DNA of 64,000 nt from Alphaproteobacteria bacterium (GTDB taxonomy: Bacteria; Pseudomonadota; Alphaproteobacteria; Caulobacterales; Hyphomonadaceae). This document shows positions 55,816 to 62,944 of this stretch, piece by piece; position 1 is the first letter of the stretch, and each line of letters opens with the position of its first letter. The stretch lies in the NCBI GenBank assembly GCA_018827375.1, contig JAHJYW010000010.1, forward strand, positions 62,001 through 126,000, in the 5' to 3' direction. The notes beneath the pieces were generated by a model. The model had not been told where the DNA came from and did no database searches. It worked only from the letters and a program-made list of their open reading frames with translations. The position numbers and the translations under genes were made by a program.

Positions 55816-57159
55816 CTATTTGATGCTGCGGGCGACGAGATTTTCGAGGTATTCCTGACGGCCTGAGCTATGTGTCCCGTTCAGGCTTGAGGAAGCCGCG
55901 TGATCTGCAATTGATGCGAGCGATGCATCCGCAGCCAGCATTTTTTTGCCAAGCGATTCGTTCCAGCCCGCGTAGCGTGCCTGCTTGAGGTCGTGGATTT
56001 CACCGCGCTCAATCAGGTCAGCTGCGGCCAAGAGTGCGCGGGCAAGGGCATCGGCGCCGCCAATGTGGCCGTGGAAAAGGTCCGAAAGATCACTGCTTTG
56101 ACGCCGCACTTTGGCATCAAAATTGAAGCCGCCGGTGTCAAGACCGCCCGATGGCAGCAGTTCGACGAGCGCCAGGGTGATGTCACGAACGTCCACATTG
56201 AACTGGTCCGTATCCCATCCATTCTGGTAATTGCCGCTGTTGATATCGATGGAGCCCATCATGTCGAGCGAGACAGCGGTCGCCACTTCATGTGCGAAGC
56301 TGTGGCCAGACAAGGTGGCATGGTTCGGTTCAATGTTGACGTGCACTTCGCCGAGCAGGCCGAAGCGTGAGAGGAACCCGTAAATCGTCGCCGTATCGAA
56401 ATCATACTGGTGATACATGGGCTCGTGCGGCTTCGGTTCGATCAGGATTTTGCCTTTGAATCCGATCTTGTGCTTGTGCTCGACCACCATTGAGAGAAAC
56501 CGGCCGAAATTCTCCAGTTCGCGTGTCAGGTCTGTGTTCAGCAGCGTGTCATAACCTTCGCGTCCGCCCCATAGGACATAGTTCTCCCCGCCGAGGCGGT
56601 GCGTCGCCTCAAGGCAATCCCGGATCTGTCGCACGGCGCACGCTGCGACTTCCGGATCAGGGTTTGTCAGGCCACCAGCTGCGTATCGCGGATGGCTGAA
56701 CAGGTTCGCCGTGCCCCAGAGCAGTTTGACGCCGCTCTCTTCCTGATGCGCTGCCAGCCGGTCGCTCGCGCGTTTGAAATTGTTTGAGAGTTCGTCGGGC
56801 GTGGCCGACGCTTCCGTCACGTCCACATCGTGGAAGCAATAGTATGGCAGGTCCAGTTTCGTGAAGAATTCAAACGCCGCGGCCATCTTCGCATCAGCAG
56901 CGCTCCGGTCGTTTGAGGCATTGTGCCAGGGGCGCTCAAACGTGCCGGCGCCAAAAATATCAAAGCCATCCCAGCAGAAGGTGTGCCAGTAGCAGACTGC
57001 CATCCGCAGGTGATCTTCCATGCGCTTTCCGAGGACCAGCTGGTCCTTGTTGTAATAGCGATAGGCAAGCGGATTTTCGGTGTCGACGCCCTCGAAACGG
57101 ATTGGGGCAATATCCCCGAACACTGAACCCTTACCCAGCATCATTTCTGTGTCAGCCAT
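55816..57159 (-). CDS. xylA: xylose isomerase
   Basis: XylA (447 aa, normal for the family) interconverts D-xylose and D-xylulose using two divalent metals. It has the N-terminal YRYYNKDQLVLGKRMEDHLR, the catalytic His110-Asp in YCFHDVDVTE, and later WGGREGYDTLLNT and KGKILIEPKPHEP, whose Glu is a metal ligand. The ATG at 57159 behind AGGAGC is selected; the open frame reaches further upstream into xylB, where it is only a shadow. The start lies one base past the xylB stop. Caulobacter uses an oxidative xylose route instead, so the isomerase route marks a difference from that relative. Confidence 0.97.
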   Translation of the reverse strand: MADTEMMLGKGSVFGDIAPIRFEGVDTENPLAYRYYNKDQLVLGKRMEDHLRMAVCYWHTFCWDGFDIFGAGTFERPWHNASNDRSAADAKMAAAFEFFTKLDLPYYCFHDVDVTEASATPDELSNNFKRASDRLAAHQEESGVKLLWGTANLFSHPRYAAGGLTNPDPEVAACAVRQIRDCLEATHRLGGENYVLWGGREGYDTLLNTDLTRELENFGRFLSMVVEHKHKIGFKGKILIEPKPHEPMYHQYDFDTATIYGFLSRFGLLGEVHVNIEPNHATLSGHSFAHEVATAVSLDMMGSIDINSGNYQNGWDTDQFNVDVRDITLALVELLPSGGLDTGGFNFDAKVRRQSSDLSDLFHGHIGGADALARALLAAADLIERGEIHDLKQARYAGWNESLGKKMLAADASLASIADHAASSSLNGTHSSGRQEYLENLVARSIK

Positions 57160-57160
57160 T

Positions 57161-58615
57161 CTAAGCTCCTGTAAATTCGTGTGAAAGCGCCGTGTAGAGG
57201 CGTGAAAATTTCTCGCGCTTGGCGTCGAGGCGATCCATGTCGGCATCATGCGGTTCGATGACATTGGTCGTTGCCGGCGCGCCGAACGCATCTTCGTAAG
57301 GCATTGGATTTTGGGAATAGCGGGCCAGGCGTGCCGCGCCGAGCGCAGGTCCGCTGGAGGCGCCATCGCGATAGAACAGGGGGCGTTTCAGAACCGCTGC
57401 AAGAATGCGCCCCCAATACGCTGATTGCGAGCCCCCGCCGATCACCGAGATGGACTTGATGTCGATGCCACAAGCAAGAAGTGCATCCAGACCGTCTGCC
57501 ATCCCGAAGGCCACGCCTTCGAGAACTGCCTGTGCGATCTGCGCGGTGTTGCTATCATGAGTAAGACCGAACAGGACGCCGCTCGCATAGGGATTGTTGT
57601 GCGGGGTACGTTCACCTGACAGGTAGGGGAGGAAAACCTCCTGACAGGCGATCGTGCCGTCCTGTTCGGCCTTTTCGATAAGTCGCTCAGCATCCTTGGT
57701 GCCTGTTGCGCGACAGGCCCAGTCAAGGCAGCTCGCTGCGCTCAACATGACTGACATAAGATGCCAGCGGTCGGGCAGGGCATGGCAAAAGGCATGCGCC
57801 GCAGAGCCGGGATTAGAGCGGAATTTGTTGCCAGCGACGAAGATCACGCCCGACGTGCCAAGGGACAAAAGCGCGTCGCCTTCATCGACCACGCCGACGC
57901 CGACTGCGCCAGCTGCATTGTCGCCGCCGCCGGCCACGACCGGCACGCGGTCCATGCCCCATGCCTCGGCGGCTTCCTGGCGAAGCAGGCCGGTTTCCTC
58001 CGGCCCTTCATACAAGGTCGGCATCTGGTCTTCGCACAATCCGCAGGCTGCTAGTAGTGGCGCATGCCAGCGACGTTTCGCGACATCCATCCAGAGTGTG
58101 CCAGCCGAATCAGACATGTCGGACGCAATCTCGCCGGTCATCCGCAGCCTGACATAGTCCTTCGGCAGCAGGACCTTGTGTATCCGCGCAAAGATATCCG
58201 GTTCATGCCGACGCACCCACTCGAGCTTGGGCGCTGTGAAGCCTGGCATCACGATGTTGCCACCCTTGGCAGCGAAGTCGGGCTCTCTGGCCTGCAGCTC
58301 TGCGCTTTCCAACAGGCTACGGCCATCATTCCACAGGATGGCCGGCCGCAGCGGCGTCAGTGACTTGTCGAGCAGCGTTGCGCCATGCATCTGGCCGGAG
58401 AGACCAACCGCGCGCACCTTGTGCCGCTTGTTCACATCAAGACCTGCCACGGCCATGTTTGTGGCCGTCCACCAGTCAGCCGGCTTCTGCTCGGACCAGA
58501 GCGGGCGGGGGCGCGATATCGGTATTTCGGCACTGCTCGTGTCGACGACGCTGCCGGCATCGTTCAACAGCAGTGCCTTCACACTCGATGTGCCGATATC
58601 AATTCCCAAAAACAC
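57161..58615 (-). CDS. xylB: xylulokinase
   Basis: XylB (484 aa) phosphorylates D-xylulose to xylulose 5-phosphate. The FGGY-family motifs are present: FLGIDIGTSSVKALL at the N-terminus, LSGQMHGATLLD, the catalytic base region GGGDNAAGAVGVG, SLGTSGVIFVA and the C-terminal signature SISVIGGGSQSAYWG. It starts at GTG with AAGGGAA about eight bases upstream. As first gene of the operon xylB-xylA-tal-esterase it lies 55 bp from an operator-like site that abuts a TATAAA -10 candidate. Confidence 0.96.
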   Translation of the reverse strand: MFLGIDIGTSSVKALLLNDAGSVVDTSSAEIPISRPRPLWSEQKPADWWTATNMAVAGLDVNKRHKVRAVGLSGQMHGATLLDKSLTPLRPAILWNDGRSLLESAELQAREPDFAAKGGNIVMPGFTAPKLEWVRRHEPDIFARIHKVLLPKDYVRLRMTGEIASDMSDSAGTLWMDVAKRRWHAPLLAACGLCEDQMPTLYEGPEETGLLRQEAAEAWGMDRVPVVAGGGDNAAGAVGVGVVDEGDALLSLGTSGVIFVAGNKFRSNPGSAAHAFCHALPDRWHLMSVMLSAASCLDWACRATGTKDAERLIEKAEQDGTIACQEVFLPYLSGERTPHNNPYASGVLFGLTHDSNTAQIAQAVLEGVAFGMADGLDALLACGIDIKSISVIGGGSQSAYWGRILAAVLKRPLFYRDGASSGPALGAARLARYSQNPMPYEDAFGAPATTNVIEPHDADMDRLDAKREKFSRLYTALSHEFTGA

Positions 58616-58670
58616 AAATCTTGTTCCCTTTGGCCGCCAGCTATGCGGGCAGCTGTTCTTTATTTTTATA

Positions 58671-58684
58671 TGATACCGCTAACA
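58671..58684. promoter_or_regulatory. XylR-like operator at the xylB promoter
   Basis: TGATACCGCTAACA fits the palindromic pattern TGRTARCGCTAWCA in 13 of 14 positions. On the minus strand it sits just upstream of the TATAAA -10 candidate of xylB. Confidence 0.75.
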
Positions 58685-58883
58685 TCACAGTTGGCGCCCG
58701 ACAAGATGGGGCGGCATTTTTTTCTATTAGCGGATGACAAAATGACAGATAGCGGCAAGTCTGCCTGTCTGTCGTCAGATGTCCTGGCGAATTCTGCGCG
58801 TGCATCCAGCGCTGCATCATCGAGGGCGCAAAGTCTTTTTTAAATCGCTTTGCGGATTGCGCAGGCTGAGTTAGCTTTGCAAA

Positions 58884-58897
58884 TGGTAGCCCTAACA
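58884..58897. promoter_or_regulatory. XylR-like operator at the symporter promoter
   Basis: TGGTAGCCCTAACA differs from TGGTAGCGCTAACA at one base. It overlaps the -10 candidate of the symporter gene. Confidence 0.75.
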
Positions 58898-58963
58898 TTA
58901 TGGGTTTGGGAATGAGCAAAATACAAGACGGATCCAATTCCGCGGTATGCCAAGGGAGGCGAG

Positions 58964-60388
58964 ATGACTGATACGACAATTACAAACACCAAATTCGAGG
59001 GGGACTTTGCCTTTGTCCTCCTGATCAGCTGTGTGGCGACAATCGGGGGCTTTCTTTTCGGTTTCGACAGCGGCGTAATCAACGGCACGGTCGACGGACT
59101 TCGCGTCGCATTCAATTCCGAGGAAGTCGGCACAGGCTTCAATGTCGCCTCCATGCTATTGGGGTGCGCCGCAGGCGCAGCGCTCGCCGGGCGCCTGTCC
59201 GACACGTTCGGTCGCCGGACCATGATGATCGTTGCATCCATATTCTTCATCGTCAGCGCCTGGGGCTCTGGCATCTCAGGCTCCTCATTTGAATTCGTCA
59301 TCTATCGTGTCATCGGCGGCCTCGCTGTCGGTGCGGCAAGCGTCATGTCGCCCGCCTATATTTCCGAGATCGCGCCAGCGCGTTTCCGTGGCCGGCTGTC
59401 ATCCATTCAGCAGGTTGCCATTATCAGTGGCTTGTTCATTGCCTTTCTGAGCAACTATCTCATTGCCCAGGCGGCCGGGTCTGCTCTCAATGAGTGGATG
59501 TTTGGTTTTGAAGCCTGGCGCTGGATGTTCTGGATCGAGCTTCTTCCAGCCACCTTCTTTCTTGTGGCGCTGCTCTTCATCCCTGAGAGCCCCCGGTTTC
59601 TTGTGGTTCAGGGAAGCTCTGCGAAAGCCGAGAGCGTTCTCGCGCGCATCGGCGGCGCCCGCCGTGCCCCCCAAAAGGTCACAGAGATCGAGCAGTCGCT
59701 GGCGAAGGATAATCACCGTCCGCGTCTCTCTGACGTCCTTGCGAAGGGCACAGTCCTGCGCCCGATCGTCTGGATCGGGATTGGCTTGGCAACATTCCAG
59801 CAGCTGGTCGGAATCAATGTCGTTTTCTATTATGGCGCGGTGCTCTGGCAGGCGGTTGGCTTCTCTGAAGGCGACGCCCTCCTGATCAACGTCATATCGG
59901 GCGCTGTGTCCATTCTGGCCGTCATCGTGGCTCTGGCCCTTATCGACAGGGTCGGCCGCAAGCCCTTGCTCTTCGTCGGATCCATCGGGATGGCGATCTC
60001 GCTATCAATCCTCGTGTTCTGTTTTTCGCAGGCGAGGCTCGTTGACGGCCATATGTCCCTTCCGGGCAGTATCGGTTTGATCGCGCTGTTCGCGGCCAAT
60101 GGATATGTGGCGTTCTTTAACGGCTCGTGGGGGCCGGTCATGTGGGTGTCGCTGGGCGAAATGTTCCCGAACCAGATTCGCGGCTCCGGTCTCGCCGTCG
60201 CCGGGTTCTTTCAATGGTTCGCAAACTTCCTGATCACCTGGACATTCCCGATGATGCTCGGCAGCGCCGCAATTGGTCTGACAGGTGCCTACGGTTTCTA
60301 CGCCGTGTTCGCCTTCATCTCGATCGGCTTCGTCGTCTGGGCCGTGCGGGAAACGAAGGGCAAGGAACTGGAAGACATGCAGAGCTAG
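58964..60388 (+). CDS. MFS sugar:H+ symporter, probable xylose transporter
   Basis: A 474-residue inner-membrane carrier of the sugar porter family with 12 predicted helices. Signatures are FGFDSGVINGT in helix 1, GRLSDTFGRR after helix 2, ESPRFLV after helix 6, QQLVGINVVFYYG in helix 7 and DRVGRKPLL after helix 8. These match XylE/GalP-like proton symporters. The ATG follows GGGAGG. Divergence from xylB and a shared operator type make D-xylose the most likely substrate; other pentoses or hexoses cannot be excluded. Confidence 0.92.
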   Translation: MTDTTITNTKFEGDFAFVLLISCVATIGGFLFGFDSGVINGTVDGLRVAFNSEEVGTGFNVASMLLGCAAGAALAGRLSDTFGRRTMMIVASIFFIVSAWGSGISGSSFEFVIYRVIGGLAVGAASVMSPAYISEIAPARFRGRLSSIQQVAIISGLFIAFLSNYLIAQAAGSALNEWMFGFEAWRWMFWIELLPATFFLVALLFIPESPRFLVVQGSSAKAESVLARIGGARRAPQKVTEIEQSLAKDNHRPRLSDVLAKGTVLRPIVWIGIGLATFQQLVGINVVFYYGAVLWQAVGFSEGDALLINVISGAVSILAVIVALALIDRVGRKPLLFVGSIGMAISLSILVFCFSQARLVDGHMSLPGSIGLIALFAANGYVAFFNGSWGPVMWVSLGEMFPNQIRGSGLAVAGFFQWFANFLITWTFPMMLGSAAIGLTGAYGFYAVFAFISIGFVVWAVRETKGKELEDMQS

Positions 60389-60408
60389 CAAACCCTGCAA
60401 CATGCATG

Positions 60409-60440
60409 AATGGCAGGCGAGTTCACACTTGCCTGCCATT
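60409..60440 (+). terminator. terminator after symporter gene
   Basis: AATGGCAGGCGAG and CTTGCCTGCCATT pair over 13 positions (one G-U) with a six-base loop, followed by TTC. It lies 20 bp after the stop and may serve the convergent repressor gene as well. Confidence 0.78.
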
Positions 60441-60485
60441 TTCATGAGGGGCTGAAGTCAGAATTTCCGTGCGAGGACCGCAGCG

Positions 60486-61532
60486 CTATTCCGGCGCGGT
60501 CAGGCTTTCACGCTCGATGATTTCGATGGCGTCGATTGTCACGTGCTGCTGCTCGCCGTTCCACGTCCGGCTCGTGATTTCTGAAATGATATCGACCGCA
60601 TTCTGGGCCATTTCTGCGATCGGCTGCCGCACGGTCGTCAGACGTGGCCAGATGGCCGCCGCAATGGCTGTATCATCGAACCCGACGATCGACAGATCCG
60701 TCGGGATTTTGAGGCCGCGACGCTGGGCGCCTGCACTGATACCCGCGGCCATATCATCATTACTGGCAAATACGGCTGTGGGCGGCGAAGCGGTGTCCAG
60801 CATCTTGCTTGCCAGCTCAAGGCCAGAGACGAACGTGAAGTCACCTTGGAAGATCAGGCTCTGGTCGGCGGTGATGCCATGCTTTTCCAGCGCTTTCTCA
60901 AAGCCGGCCTGACGCTGAAGGCTCGAAGGATGCTCAACAGGGCCGCGAATGAAACCGATGCGGCGGTGGCCTTTTGCGATCAGCAATTCGGTCATCTCAA
61001 AGGCGGCAGCCACGTCATCAAAGGCAACGCTGGAATGGGCGGATTCCGCATCCCGGAAGCTCAACGCCACGACGGGAATACCCATGTCCTTCAACAGGCC
61101 CAGCAGCGTGAGGTTATTGCTGAGCGGCGGTGCCAGGATCAGGCCGTTAAGACGGATGGAACTAAGGCGCTTGACGATAAGCGACGTGTCCAGATCGCCC
61201 TCGATATCGGACAGGTCTTCAATGACGAGGTGGTGCCCCAGGTCGCGGCACCGTTTGAGAGCGCTGACCAGCAGGGCGCTGAGATAGCTGGGGCTCGGGT
61301 TGTAATAGGCGAGACCGATCAGTTTGGATTTGCCCCCGGCGAGGCTGCGAGCCATCAGATTGGGGCGATAATTCAAGGCGGCGATGGCGGCTTCAACTTT
61401 CAGTCGGGTCGATTCCTTAACGAGCTTTTGCTTGTTCAGGACCCGCGAAACCGTCATTTGCGAGACACCGGCTTCCTCGGCGACTTCCTTGATTGTGATC
61501 GGTTGAGGCTTGTTCACTGCGATATTATCCAT
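60486..61532 (-). CDS. LacI family repressor, probable xylose regulator
   Basis: A 348-residue LacI/GalR regulator. The headpiece ITIKEVAEEAGVSQMTVSRVLN and hinge YRPNLMARSLAGGKSKLIGL are followed by a periplasmic-binding-protein-like core (about 65-345) with FASNDDMAAGI and VGFDDTAIA. It lies between the symporter and the xylanase gene. It is the only LacI protein in the window and the only regulator inside the xylan locus, so it is the natural candidate for the TGRTARCGCTAWCA sites. No such site is visible upstream of its own gene, so autoregulation is not indicated. Confidence 0.92.
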   Translation of the reverse strand: MDNIAVNKPQPITIKEVAEEAGVSQMTVSRVLNKQKLVKESTRLKVEAAIAALNYRPNLMARSLAGGKSKLIGLAYYNPSPSYLSALLVSALKRCRDLGHHLVIEDLSDIEGDLDTSLIVKRLSSIRLNGLILAPPLSNNLTLLGLLKDMGIPVVALSFRDAESAHSSVAFDDVAAAFEMTELLIAKGHRRIGFIRGPVEHPSSLQRQAGFEKALEKHGITADQSLIFQGDFTFVSGLELASKMLDTASPPTAVFASNDDMAAGISAGAQRRGLKIPTDLSIVGFDDTAIAAAIWPRLTTVRQPIAEMAQNAVDIISEITSRTWNGEQQHVTIDAIEIIERESLTAPE

Positions 61533-61633
61533 TCACTTTCCCAACATGGGGCCTTCAGCCTCTAACTATCCGAAGACTGAGTTGGCAAGGCCATTCTCCA
61601 CGCAATTGATGAACTTTTGGATGCCAAAGTCGC

Positions 61634-61662
61634 GGAAAACACAAGGCTTTGCCTGTGTTTCC
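61634..61662 (-). terminator. hairpin after the xylanase gene
   Basis: GGAAAACACAAGGC and GCCTGTGTTTCC pair with two single-base bulges around a three-base loop, 12 bp past the xylanase stop and between it and the repressor gene. It is an imperfect terminator candidate. Confidence 0.5.
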
Positions 61663-61673
61663 ATCGGCTGGAA

Positions 61674-62798
61674 CTAAATGGGCTGCCTGTAGGATGCCGC
61701 CTTGAATGCCTCTGCAAGTGCAGTGCGAACGGTTTTTGCCTTATAATCCTTGTCATACAAGGTCGGCCGCTTGAGCACATCGTCGGCGCGCGGAAGGAAA
61801 CCCTGAAGCCAGTTCTGATCGTCCACCATGCCCCAGGCCAGCACCTCTTTGACCTGCGGATAGGACAGCATCAGGTCGAAATACTCGCGTGTGTAAGTGG
61901 AGATAAGCGCGTCGCGATAGGCGATGTCAGGCTTTAGCTGCGTATCATTCACGTCGAATTCCGTGATGTACATCTCCAGTCCCATACCCGCGACTTCGTC
62001 GCAGAAAGCGATCCACTCACGTTGCTTGCCGGTGGTGAATTCATCCGGCATCTCGTAATTCGAATGGCTCTGGATGCCGAGGCCGTCGATAGGCACGCCG
62101 CGTGACTTCAGGCGCTCAAGAAAGCGCAGTACGCCTGCACGATGTGCTGTGCTGGTCCTCTCCCAGCTCATGAAATCATTGTAGACAAGTCGTGCGTTCG
62201 GCGCGTGCGCCTTGGCTACGTGGAAGGCGTGGTCGATCAGTTGTTCGCCCATCTTTGCGCTGAGTGAGGACTCGCGGAACATACCGGTTTGATCATCAAT
62301 GGCCTCATTCACGACATCCCATGCGTAGATACCCGGTGCATAGCGATCAACGATGCGCGCGATCTTCTCCTCAACGAAATCCGCTGTTGCGGATCCGCTC
62401 TTGAATTCCAGATCGTTGACCCATTGCGGCGAATATTCCTGCCGATGCCATAGCAGTGTGTGGCCGCGCATTGTCAGCCCATTCTCGCCTGCAAAGGCGA
62501 ACAGACGGTCAGCAGGGTCAAAATTTACCACATCCGCTTCAGGATAGATCGAATACCATTTGAACTCATTTTCCGCGACCATCGTGGAGCACTCGCGCAA
62601 CATGATCTTCCTGTAGCGGGCATCGTTCAACTGGCCCGCACCCATGGCTGAACCAAACCGCATGCCCTTTTCAGCGGCAAGCGTGTGAAGGGGCTGTGTT
62701 TTAGTGGCTGTGACGTTCGTCGTTGCGCAAGCGCTCAGTCCGAAGGCGGATGAAGCGCTTGCAAGTGCGAGCCACTCCCTGCGCGTGATTTTGGAAAT
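61674..62798 (-). CDS. GH10 endo-1,4-beta-xylanase, Tat lipoprotein
   Basis: The product cuts internal xylan bonds. The GH10 fold is clear: GHTLLWHRQ, acid/base Glu in AWDVVNEAIDD, LVYNDFMSWE, and nucleophile Glu in MYITEFDVND. The N-terminal SKITRREWLALAS is a twin-arginine signal ending in the lipobox LSAC, so the enzyme is exported folded and lipidated. Start: the only in-frame GTG (62855) has no ribosome binding site and lies at or before the predicted transcript start, whereas GGGAGG stands six bases before an ATT at 62798, which gives a signal peptide of normal length (about 23 residues before Cys). I therefore take ATT as the probable start; 62855 is the fallback. Confidence 0.93.
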   Translation of the reverse strand: MSKITRREWLALASASSAFGLSACATTNVTATKTQPLHTLAAEKGMRFGSAMGAGQLNDARYRKIMLRECSTMVAENEFKWYSIYPEADVVNFDPADRLFAFAGENGLTMRGHTLLWHRQEYSPQWVNDLEFKSGSATADFVEEKIARIVDRYAPGIYAWDVVNEAIDDQTGMFRESSLSAKMGEQLIDHAFHVAKAHAPNARLVYNDFMSWERTSTAHRAGVLRFLERLKSRGVPIDGLGIQSHSNYEMPDEFTTGKQREWIAFCDEVAGMGLEMYITEFDVNDTQLKPDIAYRDALISTYTREYFDLMLSYPQVKEVLAWGMVDDQNWLQGFLPRADDVLKRPTLYDKDYKAKTVRTALAEAFKAASYRQPI

Positions 62799-62858
62799 GC
62801 TGTTCCTCCCGTGGTTTTTCTTGGGACAGGCCGAGTTGACGCCGGGCCGGTCCACTTA

Positions 62859-62888
62859 TTATGGTAACGCTATCATTTCCCGAGCCAA
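62859..62888 (-). promoter_or_regulatory. candidate sigma70 promoter of the xylanase gene
   Basis: On the minus strand TTGGCT (62888-62883), an 18-base spacer and CATAAT (62864-62859) form a -35/-10 pair. The operator-like site lies between and overlaps the -10. The transcript would begin near 62852. Confidence 0.5.
62862..62875. promoter_or_regulatory. XylR-like operator between GH10 and GH43 genes
   Basis: TGGTAACGCTATCA is a full match to TGRTARCGCTAWCA. It lies 64 bp from the proposed xylanase start and 70 bp from the GH43 start, overlapping a CATAAT -10 on one strand and a TATCAT -10 candidate on the other. Confidence 0.78.
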
Positions 62889-62944
62889 AACGTCCAGAGG
62901 CTATCGGGGCAAAAAACTAAAGGACAGTGGAGGGAAGAAGCGTG

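Larger units (their letters stand above)
58616..58963. promoter_or_regulatory. 348 bp divergent control region, xylB / sugar symporter
   Basis: No gene. Each side has its own operator-like 14-mer, 55 bp from xylB and 67 bp from the symporter start. On the minus strand a TATAAA hexamer directly follows the first site; on the plus strand CATTAT overlaps the end of the second. This arrangement fits repression at both promoters. Confidence 0.65.

Noticed and set aside
61674-62855. GTG at 62855 as the xylanase start
   Set aside because: No ribosome binding site, an unusually long n-region before the Tat motif, and a position at or before the predicted transcript start; kept only as a fallback.
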